Assembly: GCF_020171845.1 (NCBI RefSeq) | Contig: NZ_JAIVAM010000003.1 | Span: 434,001-498,000 of the forward strand | Length of the DNA: 64,000 bases | Origin: Cytobacillus kochii | GTDB lineage: Bacteria > Bacillota > Bacilli > Bacillales > Cytobacillaceae | Reading direction: 5' to 3' | Part shown: one piece after another, positions 17,144 through 24,654 of the stretch | How positions within the stretch are numbered: position 1 is the stretch's first letter | Layout: every line of letters starts with the position of its first letter | Notes under the pieces: model-generated | The model's database searches: none | What the model was told of the DNA's origin: nothing | Seen by the model: only the letters and a program-made list of their open reading frames with translations | Program-made: the position numbers and the translations under genes

Positions 17144-17170
17144 TATTTTATAGTGGGAAGAGGCAATCTA

Positions 17171-18430
17171 ATGGTTGATTATAGTGTAATGCCAAAACAA
17201 CAAATTTTATGTATAGATATGAAGAGCTTCTATGCCAGTTGTTCAGCTGTTATACGGGGATTAGATCCAATGGAATGCTATCTTGTAGTGGCGGGAAATC
17301 ATGATCGTAAAGGCAGTGTCATTCTTGCTGCTTCACCGAGAATGAAGAAAGAATTTGGCATAAAAACAGGATCGAGGCTATTTGAAGTACCCAATGACCC
17401 CCGCATTATTATTGAAGAGCCAAAGATGGCTACGTATTTACGTGTCTCTATGGAAATTACACGTGTATTTCATCGCTATGTACCAAAAGAGGCTGTGCAC
17501 ACTTATAGTGTCGATGAAAGTTTTATTCGTATTGACGGAACAGAACATATATGGGGTGACGCCTATACGATTGCCCAAAAGATAAAAGATGATATCGAAA
17601 GGGAATTTCAACTACCTTCATCTGTTGGGATTGGTCCTAATATGTTAATGGCAAAGCTTTGTCTTGATTTAGAAGCAAAGAAGGCTGGTATTGCTGAGTG
17701 GACTTATGAACAAATAGAAGAAAAGCTTTGGCCGATTTCTCCATTAAGTCAAATGTGGGGTATAGGCAGTAGAATGGAGAAAAATTTGAACAGTATGGGC
17801 ATTTTCACGGTTGGTCAGCTTGCCCATTTTAATCTAACTACACTAGAAAAAAAGTTTGGTATTATGGGCAATCAGCTTTATTATCACGCATGGGGAATAG
17901 ATTTGTCAGAAATCGGTGCTCCGATTTTACAAGGTCAAATTAGCTTTGGGAAAAGTCAAATCTTGCTTCGAGATTATACTGATAAAGAAGAAATCAAGCA
18001 TGTTGTTTTAGAAATGTGTGAGGAGGTTGCAAGAAGGGCGCGCACACATCGTAAGGCTGGAAGAACCGTTCATTTTGGGCTTGGATATAGCAAGGATGAG
18101 TTTGGTGGTGGATTTTATCGTTCTCGGACAATGGAGGAGCCGACAAATGTAACAATGACCATTTATCATGTTTGTTTAGCTTTATTAGATGAACATTATA
18201 ACGGCAAAACGGTTCGGAAGATTACTATTTCTCTTGGACAAATAACCGATGATCACGAGTATCAGCTTAGTTTATTTGATCAAAACGGCTTTAACAAGCG
18301 CAAGCTCGGCTATACCGTCGATCGCATTCGTGCCCGCTTCGGATCTGCTTCCTTATTGCGAGCGGTTTCTTATACCGATGCAGGTACAGCGAGACATAGA
18401 GCAACACTTGTCGGTGGTCATAAAAAATAG
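17171..18430 (+). CDS. uvrX: Y-family DNA polymerase UvrX (YqjW-like)
   Basis: A 419-residue translesion polymerase of the UmuC/UvrX branch. Active-site carboxylates are Asp16 (CIDMKSFYAS) and Asp115-Glu116 (YSVDESFIR). A thumb helix-hairpin-helix follows (MWGIGSRMEKNL), and a QLSLF clamp-binding motif near the C-terminus precedes a roughly 50-residue tail. In Bacillus it contributes to UV tolerance and is SOS-induced. I chose ATG 17171, with AGAGG eight bases upstream. The longer frame from 17084 runs through the promoter and both LexA boxes. A YolD-like gene follows within 23 bases, the usual pairing for UvrX in Bacillus and its phages and plasmids. Confidence 0.93.
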   Translation: MVDYSVMPKQQILCIDMKSFYASCSAVIRGLDPMECYLVVAGNHDRKGSVILAASPRMKKEFGIKTGSRLFEVPNDPRIIIEEPKMATYLRVSMEITRVFHRYVPKEAVHTYSVDESFIRIDGTEHIWGDAYTIAQKIKDDIEREFQLPSSVGIGPNMLMAKLCLDLEAKKAGIAEWTYEQIEEKLWPISPLSQMWGIGSRMEKNLNSMGIFTVGQLAHFNLTTLEKKFGIMGNQLYYHAWGIDLSEIGAPILQGQISFGKSQILLRDYTDKEEIKHVVLEMCEEVARRARTHRKAGRTVHFGLGYSKDEFGGGFYRSRTMEEPTNVTMTIYHVCLALLDEHYNGKTVRKITISLGQITDDHEYQLSLFDQNGFNKRKLGYTVDRIRARFGSASLLRAVSYTDAGTARHRATLVGGHKK

Positions 18431-18453
18431 TAAGGAGAAAGAAGGAATAAGTG

Positions 18454-18783
18454 ATGCTTCGTGATCGTGGGAATAAGAAATGGGTTTCAATGATGCTACC
18501 GGAACATGTCAAGCTTTTAAGAGAGTATGATGAAAGTCACCATAAACAAACTAAACCTCAGTTAGATGAACAACAATATGAACAGTTCGATGAGGTGATT
18601 AGCGAGGCCATGGCGTTTCATACTTTGTTAACATTTACCTTGTTCCGTCGAGGAGAACAAGTGACTATTTCCGGTCGCATTCATTATGTAGATACATTCA
18701 AACAATCGCTTCGAGTCGTAAAGGAAGATGACCGTATTGATATCATTTTCCTACCAGAAATCATTCATATAGAAGAAAGTTAA
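18454..18783 (+). CDS. yqjX: YolD-like protein (UvrX partner, YqjX-like)
   Basis: A 109-residue protein with the YolD N-terminal signature LRDRGNKKWVSMMLPEHV. YolD-like proteins are encoded next to uvrX-type polymerases and have been proposed to act like UmuD-type partners; this is not proven for this protein. The start is ATG 18454, seven bases after AAGGA; a GTG one codon upstream is possible. It overlaps no other gene and converges with the LysR regulator 17 bases later, so it closes the SOS-controlled uvrX operon. Confidence 0.88.
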   Translation: MLRDRGNKKWVSMMLPEHVKLLREYDESHHKQTKPQLDEQQYEQFDEVISEAMAFHTLLTFTLFRRGEQVTISGRIHYVDTFKQSLRVVKEDDRIDIIFLPEIIHIEES

Positions 18784-18800
18784 GTTAACTATACCCCGTA

Positions 18801-19715
18801 TCAATCGCCAACACTCTGATCGTCAAAATAAGTAAGAGCGATGTGTTTAAAAAAACGCACCGTAAATTGATGGAGATCAGTCGCAGCCTGAGAGAAATAA
18901 CGTCCTTTATGCCAGGCGAGTCCAATATTACGTCGACAACGAGGAGCAGTGATTGGGATTTGCACTGTTTTCGGTAAATTCTCTTGTAATAATGATAACT
19001 GTGGTGTAAAAGAAATCCCTAAACCGAGCTCAATCAATCGTAAAATAGCTCCTGCTTCTTCAAGTTCAATCGGAGTATGGGGAGTGAAGTCTGCTTCAGA
19101 GCAAAACTGATCCGTTAAATCTCTAAAATCATAGCCCATCGGACGATTAATAAATACCTCGTTACATACTTCATTTAAATGAACCGAAGATCGGTGGGCA
19201 AGGGGGTGATCAGGTGGGACAGATAAAAAGATTTCCTCATCAAGGAGGGTCATCCACTCAATTTCTGTCCCTTCGATAGGCCTCATAGAAATACAAAAAT
19301 CAATATCTCCATCCTCTAATTGCTTTTTCATCGCTGCTGCTGTGCCAGTGTATTGTTTAATATGAACATTAGGATGCTCCTTCATGAACTCTCCAATAAA
19401 GAAGGGTAAGATATGTGGCAGGGCAATGGAAACCGAAGTGATACGATGTTGTGTCGTTACCATTTCTTCTATTTCACGCTCGCCTTCCTCCAATTCAAAA
19501 AACACACGATTGATTCTATTTAAATAAGAGCGACCAAAATCATTTAAGCGAATGGTTCGTCCTTGACGATCGAAAAGAGATGCCCCCAAATCATGTTCAA
19601 GCCTTGCAATCATTTTACTCAATGCTGGTTGAGATACATGTAATTCATTCGCTGCTTTCGTGATGCTTTCTAAATGAGCTACTTTTTGAAAATAGCGTAA
19701 CTGTAAAAGCTCCAA
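18801..19715 (-). CDS. LysR family transcriptional regulator
   Basis: A 304-residue LysR-type regulator. The N-terminal winged helix-turn-helix (residues about 1-60, with LQLRYFQKVAHLESITKAANELHVSQPALSKMI read in pieces) is followed by a periplasmic-binding-like effector domain from about residue 88. The start is TTG with AGGTGG six to seven bases upstream on the minus strand. The gene is divergent from an SDR gene and an OFA-family transporter. LysR regulators commonly control the divergent gene, so these three probably form one locus. The effector is unknown. Confidence 0.92.
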   Translation of the reverse strand: MELLQLRYFQKVAHLESITKAANELHVSQPALSKMIARLEHDLGASLFDRQGRTIRLNDFGRSYLNRINRVFFELEEGEREIEEMVTTQHRITSVSIALPHILPFFIGEFMKEHPNVHIKQYTGTAAAMKKQLEDGDIDFCISMRPIEGTEIEWMTLLDEEIFLSVPPDHPLAHRSSVHLNEVCNEVFINRPMGYDFRDLTDQFCSEADFTPHTPIELEEAGAILRLIELGLGISFTPQLSLLQENLPKTVQIPITAPRCRRNIGLAWHKGRYFSQAATDLHQFTVRFFKHIALTYFDDQSVGD

Positions 19716-19732
19716 AACTATCCACCTCTTTC

Positions 19733-19748
19733 ATAACTTCAAAGTTAT
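19733..19748. promoter_or_regulatory. LysR-type operator candidate
   Basis: ATAACTT-CA-AAGTTAT is a perfect 7+7 inverted repeat lying 18 bases upstream of the lysR start in the divergent intergenic region. It has the ATAAC...GTTAT form typical of LysR family sites. Confidence 0.6.
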
Positions 19749-19868
19749 AAATTATAGATAAAGATGTATTATACGTTATTAAAAGACTATTTTACAATAG
19801 TAAACGTAGGACAAAGGAATAGGCAATCACTTATCCTAATTTAATTTACGTTCAAAGGGGAGACAGTT

Positions 19869-20606
19869 ATGAGATTACAAAATAAAGTAGCTATTATTAC
19901 AGGGGCAGCATCTGGTATGGGCAAGGCTGAAGCCCTTCGTTTTGCTAGTGAAGGGGCGAAAGTAATTGTTGCTGACTTAAATATGGAAGGTGCTGAAGCA
20001 GTAGTAGCAGAAATAAAGGAAAACAACGGGGAAGCTTTAGCGGTAAAAGTCAATGTAACAGAACAAGCTGATTTAGAAAATATGGTAAAAGCAGCTATGG
20101 ATCACTATGGTCAGATTGATGTTGTCATCAATAATGCTGGAATTTTTGATAAATACACGAACAGTTTAGAAACAACAGAGCAACAATGGGATTTAATATT
20201 TGATATTAACGTGAAAGCCATTTATAAAATTACAAACCTTGTATTACCAAATATGATTAAGCGCGGTGAAGGAACAATCGTCAATATTGCTTCCATTGCA
20301 GGTCTTGTTGCACAAATGGGTGGAGCCGCTTACACGGCATCCAAACATGCGGTAGTTGGTTATACGAAGCATATTGCTGCGGTCTATGGTTCTAAAGGTA
20401 TCAAAATGAATGCGATTGCACCAGGAACAATCCGTACGCCATTAACAGCAGATATGTTAAAAACACGTCCAACCAATAAAATACCGTTAGACCGTTTTGG
20501 CAATGACTATGAAGTGGCTGATCTAGCCGTATTTTTAGCATCAGATGAATCGAAATTTATGAACGGTGCAGTCGTACCGATTGATGGCGGCTACACAATC
20601 GTATAA
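19869..20606 (+). CDS. SDR family oxidoreductase (glucose 1-dehydrogenase/FabG-like)
   Basis: A 245-residue classical SDR. Cofactor motif TGAASGMG at about residues 11-18, NNAGIF around 90, catalytic Ser near 140, Y-TASK about residues 153-157, and a C-terminal IDGGYTIV as in FabG-like enzymes. The substrate is not identifiable from sequence. AAAGGGGAG lies before ATG. It is separated by a terminator from the OFA transporter downstream and divergent from the LysR regulator, which probably controls it. Confidence 0.9.
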   Translation: MRLQNKVAIITGAASGMGKAEALRFASEGAKVIVADLNMEGAEAVVAEIKENNGEALAVKVNVTEQADLENMVKAAMDHYGQIDVVINNAGIFDKYTNSLETTEQQWDLIFDINVKAIYKITNLVLPNMIKRGEGTIVNIASIAGLVAQMGGAAYTASKHAVVGYTKHIAAVYGSKGIKMNAIAPGTIRTPLTADMLKTRPTNKIPLDRFGNDYEVADLAVFLASDESKFMNGAVVPIDGGYTIV

Positions 20607-20616
20607 TTACTTTTTT

Positions 20617-20662
20617 GAAGATAGTCATTAAGCAGTAAAGGCTTAATGGCTATCTTTCTTTA
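20617..20662 (+). terminator. Rho-independent terminator between the SDR and the OFA transporter
   Basis: AAGATAGTCATTAAGC pairs with GCTTAATGGCTATCTT, with a T-rich tail. Confidence 0.85.
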
Positions 20663-20704
20663 AAGGTAAAAAGTGAAGCGATTGTTCGAATAAGGGGGAT
20701 AAAC

Positions 20705-21961
20705 ATGTCAACATCAAAGAAAGTACCAAATCGCTGGTTTATTTTCACTAGTGCCTGGATCATTATTTTTCTCGTCGCCTCTATTGCGATTTTTAGTGTT
20801 TTTTCGGAACCGATGACAAAATTACATGGATGGTCAAGTGCGGACTATAACTTAGCTTACTCATTGTACACTTTAATTTTTGCTATTGTTGCCATATTTG
20901 CCGGCATGATTACTGACCGCTATGGAGTCAAGTGGCTGATGTATATTGGTGGCTTACTCTTTGGGTTAGGTTGGTTTTTAACCGCTTCAGTGACAACCAT
21001 TCCTATGCTTTATGTAACCTTCAGCCTAGTCGCTGGTAGTGGAGCGGGGATGATGTATAATTCGGCCTTAGTCACAGCTATGCGTTGGTTCCCTGATAAG
21101 GGTGGAAAAATTTCAGGGTTATTATTATCAAGTGCAGCAATTGGTCCATTTATATTGTCTCCGATTGCGGCGATGATCATTGAACGTTTCGGGGTGCTAG
21201 TATCATTCCGTATACTGGGGATCGTCTTTTTTATCGGTGTTTGGGCTGTGGGTTGGTTAATGTACACTGCACCAGCTAACTTTTGTCCCAAAGGCTGGAA
21301 ATTACCATCGGAACAAGAACAAAGTCAAAAGAAAAAGGCGGCAATCATCAATCTAAATTGGAAGCAAATGCTTGCTACTCCGCTGTTTTATCTATTATTT
21401 TTAACTTTAGTGGCAGCGAGTACGGCAGGAACAATGATGGTATCTTCTGCTTCTGTAATCGCTCAAGACCAAGTTGGGTTAACAGCGACAGTTGGTGCAG
21501 TCATTGTCAGTATTAGCACATTATCGAACTTTGTTGGACGCTTAGCGTTTGGGGTTATTTATGATAAATTCGGTTCCTATATCGCTCTATTAATTAATTT
21601 AGTTATGACGATTGCTGCATTATTACTATTAACAATGGCGACATCACTTGTGTACTTCACCATTTGTATTGTTATCCTCGGTTTTGCTTTTGGTGGTTTA
21701 CTTGTAGTGTTTCCGCCTTTAACTAGTCAGTCATTTGGTCCAAAGAATTTCGGTATGAACTATGCCATCGTTTTCCTTGGCTATTCTGGGGGCGCTTTTG
21801 TAGGTCCACGTATCGCTTCCTACTTTAAGGAAACGACAGGAAGCTTTACGACTGCTTATATCGCAGCAGCAATCTTAACAGCTATCGGTATTGGGCTTGT
21901 AGGTTTAGTGTTATTTTTAAATAAAAAGAAAGAAAAGAAACAGCAAGCAATCATTGCGTAA
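20705..21961 (+). CDS. MFS transporter, OFA (oxalate/formate antiporter-like) family
   Basis: A 418-residue major facilitator protein with about 12 hydrophobic helices and a lysine-rich C-terminus. The MFS loop motif is visible as GMITDRYGVKW after helix 2 and again as GRLAFGVIYDKFGS in the second half. The OFA branch exports or exchanges monocarboxylates or dicarboxylates such as oxalate/formate in the type member; the substrate here is unknown. An AAGGGGGA ribosome site precedes ATG. It may be functionally linked to the SDR upstream. Confidence 0.88.
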   Translation: MSTSKKVPNRWFIFTSAWIIIFLVASIAIFSVFSEPMTKLHGWSSADYNLAYSLYTLIFAIVAIFAGMITDRYGVKWLMYIGGLLFGLGWFLTASVTTIPMLYVTFSLVAGSGAGMMYNSALVTAMRWFPDKGGKISGLLLSSAAIGPFILSPIAAMIIERFGVLVSFRILGIVFFIGVWAVGWLMYTAPANFCPKGWKLPSEQEQSQKKKAAIINLNWKQMLATPLFYLLFLTLVAASTAGTMMVSSASVIAQDQVGLTATVGAVIVSISTLSNFVGRLAFGVIYDKFGSYIALLINLVMTIAALLLLTMATSLVYFTICIVILGFAFGGLLVVFPPLTSQSFGPKNFGMNYAIVFLGYSGGAFVGPRIASYFKETTGSFTTAYIAAAILTAIGIGLVGLVLFLNKKKEKKQQAIIA

Positions 21962-21973
21962 GCATAAGTGTTC

Positions 21974-22016
21974 CCCACCTGAGCCTTTTAAGAAAAGAAG
22001 TTCAGGTGGTTTTTTA
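21974..22016 (+). terminator. Rho-independent terminator after the OFA transporter
   Basis: CCACCTGA pairs with TCAGGTGG, followed by six T residues. Confidence 0.93.
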
Positions 22017-22031
22017 TTTTTTTTTAAACCA

Positions 22032-22060
22032 TTGACAATTTATCTACTTAGTCATATTAT
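22032..22060 (+). promoter_or_regulatory. padR promoter overlapped by an operator-like repeat
   Basis: A near-consensus sigma-A promoter: TTGACA (22032-22037), 17-base spacer, TATTAT (22055-22060). The spacer and -10 carry the first of three related repeats. Confidence 0.75.
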
Positions 22061-22149
22061 GTAGTAGTACTTAGTTTTACTATATAGTTAGTGTCGTTTA
22101 TGTTAAAAAACAAGTTGTTTATGCATACTACTTAGTATTACTATTTAGC
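22041..22149. repeat. Three related ~24-bp repeats in the padR promoter region
   Basis: Copies at 22041-22064, 22065-22088 and 22126-22149 share the core CTACTTAGT/GTACTTAGT followed by ATTACTAT.TAG. The second and third copies differ at only about four of 24 positions. The first two abut; the third ends 26 bases before the padR start. They look like operators for the PadR regulator (autorepression). Confidence 0.7.
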
Positions 22150-22174
22150 AAAGAATGAAAGAGGGGTTTAGCGA

Positions 22175-22504
22175 GTGAAAGGGTTAACAGAATTATTGAA
22201 AGGTGTGTTAGAAGGGATTGTGCTTCAGAAAATAGGGCAGGGGGAGACCTATGGCTATGAAATCACACAGTATTTACAAAGCATAGGCTTTGAAGATATT
22301 GCAGAAGGAACTGTGTACACTGTGTTGCTTAGACTTGAAAAGAAAGAGCTTTTACATGTTGAAAAAAGAAAATCGGAGCTTGGTCCACCAAGGAAGTTTT
22401 ATACGTTAAATGATTCCGGAAAGTATGAGCTCGATAAGTTTTGGGAGAAATGGTTTTTTCTCTCTAGAAAATTAAATGAAATAAAGGAGAATGATAGTAA
22501 ATGA
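22175..22504 (+). CDS. PadR family transcriptional regulator
   Basis: A 109-residue winged-helix protein of the short PadR-s2 type. Conserved features are YGYEITQYLQSIGF, EGTVYTVLLRLEKK and GPPRKFYTLNDSGK. PadR proteins are usually repressors released by small molecules or stress. The start is GTG with GAGGGG upstream. Its stop codon overlaps the ATG of the DUF1048 gene (ATGA), so the two are translationally coupled. The upstream repeats suggest autoregulation. Confidence 0.92.
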   Translation: MKGLTELLKGVLEGIVLQKIGQGETYGYEITQYLQSIGFEDIAEGTVYTVLLRLEKKELLHVEKRKSELGPPRKFYTLNDSGKYELDKFWEKWFFLSRKLNEIKENDSK

Positions 22505-22836
22505 AAAACCTATTTGAAAAATTAATTGGTAGTAAAAAGCGGTATAACGATTATAAAGCTGAAAAAGAGCAGTTGCCACAAAGTTACAAGGACGCCCTTC
22601 ATGCGTTAGAACAGTATATGTGGAATTTCGCCAAAGGAGAAAATTTTATGGAAGTGTTAGAAAATATGCTTCAATTATTTAAAGAAAGTTCAATTGAACA
22701 ACTTCCATTACAGGATATTATGGGTAATGACCCTGTTGAATTTGCAAATGCCATTATGGCGCAATACCCAGAGGAACTTTGGTTTATTAAAAGCCAAGAA
22801 AAACTCCGATTGGAAATAGAAAGATTAAATAAATAA
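22501..22836 (+). CDS. DUF1048 domain protein paired with PadR
   Basis: A 111-residue helical protein (KKRYNDYKAEKEQLPQSY ... FAKGENFMEVLENMLQLFKESS). The pattern matches the DUF1048 family, which is commonly encoded next to PadR regulators in Firmicutes. The function is unknown. No membrane segment or catalytic motif is visible; the surface is strongly acidic/basic and helical, so protein binding is plausible. Coupled to padR by an ATGA overlap. Confidence 0.8.
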   Translation: MKNLFEKLIGSKKRYNDYKAEKEQLPQSYKDALHALEQYMWNFAKGENFMEVLENMLQLFKESSIEQLPLQDIMGNDPVEFANAIMAQYPEELWFIKSQEKLRLEIERLNK

Positions 22837-22959
22837 TATAACCAATTAGATAAATGGCAGTGGGATAGGTTGTCAAATGGTATCTAATGGACTGAAGCTG
22901 TTATTCAAACATTTTAGTTGTTATAATCATGGTTAACACAGAAAGAAAGGGCGGTAAAG

Positions 22960-23286
22960 TTGAAGATAACAATTACACCAAGAGCCATAATAAAAATCAC
23001 AGAAAAATTAAAAAATAAAGAGGGTTATTTAAAATTAAAATATGATACTGAAGGGTGTGGCTGTGTTGTAAGCGGTGTAACGGCTTTGTGGCTTGTAAAA
23101 GAACTAGAGCCAGATGACAGCGAAGTCCAAACAGATTTTATGTCTATTTATATCGAGCCTTCTAAGGAAGTCTTTTTATCAGAAGAGGTAACGATTGATT
23201 ATAGTGAACAGGCGAGATGCTTTCAATTAAAAAATAATTATGAATACTTGAATCCACGTATGGCTTTCATGGATTATACGAAATGA
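22960..23286 (+). CDS. yqkB: HesB/IscA-like iron-sulfur cluster biosynthesis family protein (YqkB-like)
   Basis: A 108-residue protein of the HesB/IscA fold group. It has the N-terminal KITITPRAI..I, a GCGC pair (Cys33 and Cys35) and a late Cys (ARCFQL). The family's usual C-terminal C-x-C is absent, as in the YqkB subgroup, so a scaffold role in Fe-S assembly is uncertain. The start is TTG with GGGCGG upstream. Probably a single-gene unit in the B. subtilis yqkB position. Confidence 0.82.
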   Translation: MKITITPRAIIKITEKLKNKEGYLKLKYDTEGCGCVVSGVTALWLVKELEPDDSEVQTDFMSIYIEPSKEVFLSEEVTIDYSEQARCFQLKNNYEYLNPRMAFMDYTK

Positions 23287-23371
23287 GAAAGAGAAGAAAC
23301 AGAAATCTTCTCTTTTTTTGTTGACTAATTTAATAAACATATTTAAAATTTGTTTATATAAGGAGGGTAAT

Positions 23372-24115
23372 ATGGACTTTCAATCATTAACTTTCACTGA
23401 ACTAAAGCAAGGATATCAATATCGATCACAAGAGGCTGTTTACGTATGTAATTATTGCCAACAGACTTTTGAAACAGGGCGGGTTTATCAATTTGCCGAA
23501 GAAATGTTTTTAGGAAAACAAGCAGTAGAGTGGCATATATCCGAAGAGCACGGAGGGAATTTTCTGCAGCTACTTTCAGACGAAAGTAAATATAATACGC
23601 TTACAGATAAACAAAAGCAGTTGTTAAGCGCCTTTCAATCGGGTAAAAAAGATGCCCAAATTGCAGAAGAGATGAATGTATCTCACTCAACGATTCGCCA
23701 TCAAAAGTTTTCATTTCGTGAAAAGGCAAAGCAAGCAAAGCTATATTTAGCGATATATGAAAATGCATTTCTAGGTCATATTCAGGAAGAAATCATCCCT
23801 ATTCATAACGGTGCGACGATGGTGGATGAGCGCTACTTTATGACAATAGAAGAACGAGAGCAAATCATAAAGGAAAATTTCGAGAGCCTCCATCCGCTCA
23901 AGTTAAAACGATTACCGAAAAAAGAGAAAAAGAAAATCGCGATTTTAAGTCGCATCATCAAGGAATTTGTTACTGGGCGCACATACGGAGAAGATGAAAT
24001 GAAAGAAATACTAGTAGGCATATACGATGATTATGTCACTATAAGAAGATATTTAATCGATTATGGATATATGAACAGGACGCCAGATGGCAAAGCCTAT
24101 TGGGTAAATGATTAA
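23372..24115 (+). CDS. Zinc-finger / LuxR-like HTH / DUF2087 regulator
   Basis: A 247-residue protein with three parts. The N-terminal segment (residues about 20-70) has Cys-x2-Cys and a later His-x4-His (CNYCQQTF ... EWHISEEHGG), which look like a zinc-binding site. Residues about 85-130 form a LuxR/sigma-4-like helix-turn-helix (LTDKQKQLLSAF, AQIAEEMNVSHSTIRHQ). The C-terminus (about 175-245) matches DUF2087 (RRYLIDYGYMNRTPDGKAYWV), a domain found in regulators. The start is ATG 23372 behind AAGGAGGG. It is followed after 12 bases by a GIY-YIG-like gene, so they form a pair. Target and signal are unknown. Confidence 0.8.
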   Translation: MDFQSLTFTELKQGYQYRSQEAVYVCNYCQQTFETGRVYQFAEEMFLGKQAVEWHISEEHGGNFLQLLSDESKYNTLTDKQKQLLSAFQSGKKDAQIAEEMNVSHSTIRHQKFSFREKAKQAKLYLAIYENAFLGHIQEEIIPIHNGATMVDERYFMTIEEREQIIKENFESLHPLKLKRLPKKEKKKIAILSRIIKEFVTGRTYGEDEMKEILVGIYDDYVTIRRYLIDYGYMNRTPDGKAYWVND

Positions 24116-24127
24116 GGAGGAATACTA

Positions 24128-24487
24128 TTGAAACCCGATCGTAAGAAAGAATTAAAACAACAGTATAAAGAGATGAAAACCTATTATGGTGTGATTAGAA
24201 TAAAAAACGAAAGCAATGGAAAAAAATTCATTGATGCTGTACCAAATGTGAAAAATCGTTGGCTTACTTCTAAAATGACCTTAAATGATGGTCGTCATAT
24301 GAACAAAGAATTACAAGAAGATTGGCATAAATACGGTGAAGATGTGTTTAGTTATGAAGTACTCTGGCGGAAGGATAAAAGTGAAATCAACGATATGAAG
24401 TTCGAACTGCAAAAAAAGAGAAAAGAATGGATTCTTAAAGAAGAGGCTTATGATGACAAAGGCTATCACCATAAACCCGAGGAATAA
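24128..24487 (+). CDS. GIY-YIG superfamily protein with altered active-site motif
   Basis: A 119-residue protein whose first half resembles small Bacillus GIY-YIG nuclease-family proteins (YYGVIRIKNESNGKKFIDAV, then GRHMNKELQEDWHKYGEDVFSYEVL). The two motif tyrosines are altered: GVI in place of GIY and FID in place of YIG, so catalysis is doubtful. The start is TTG behind AAGGAGGAA. It is coupled to the DUF2087 regulator upstream. A DNA-binding role without cleavage is possible. Confidence 0.75.
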   Translation: MKPDRKKELKQQYKEMKTYYGVIRIKNESNGKKFIDAVPNVKNRWLTSKMTLNDGRHMNKELQEDWHKYGEDVFSYEVLWRKDKSEINDMKFELQKKRKEWILKEEAYDDKGYHHKPEE

Positions 24488-24502
24488 TAGGTTAGAAAAG
24501 TT

Positions 24503-24589
24503 ATGCTAAGCAAATTTGATTTTCTATGCCTTGGTGAGGGCATCTATAAAGAGCTGTGTGCGTTAAAAAGAGAAATGAGCATCAAGTAA
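24503..24589 (+). CDS. Possible 28-residue small protein, unrecognised
   Basis: ATG-initiated ORF of 28 codons after the GIY-YIG-like gene (MLSKFDFLCLGEGIYKEL then CALKREMSIK). It has balanced amphipathic composition and ordinary codons for this genome, but the upstream sequence (TTAGAAAAGTT) is a weak ribosome site. I do not recognise a family. It could be a real small protein or chance. Confidence 0.35.
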   Translation: MLSKFDFLCLGEGIYKELCALKREMSIK

Positions 24590-24654
24590 ACAAAAGCTTC
24601 AGTCTAGTCAATCATAGAGGGTGGGAATTTGGTTGAAAATCAGCTTGTAGTAGG

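Noticed and set aside
17084-17170. 29-residue N-terminal extension of UvrX
   Set aside because: The frame overlaps the -35/-10 elements and both LexA-like boxes; the family begins at the internal ATG.
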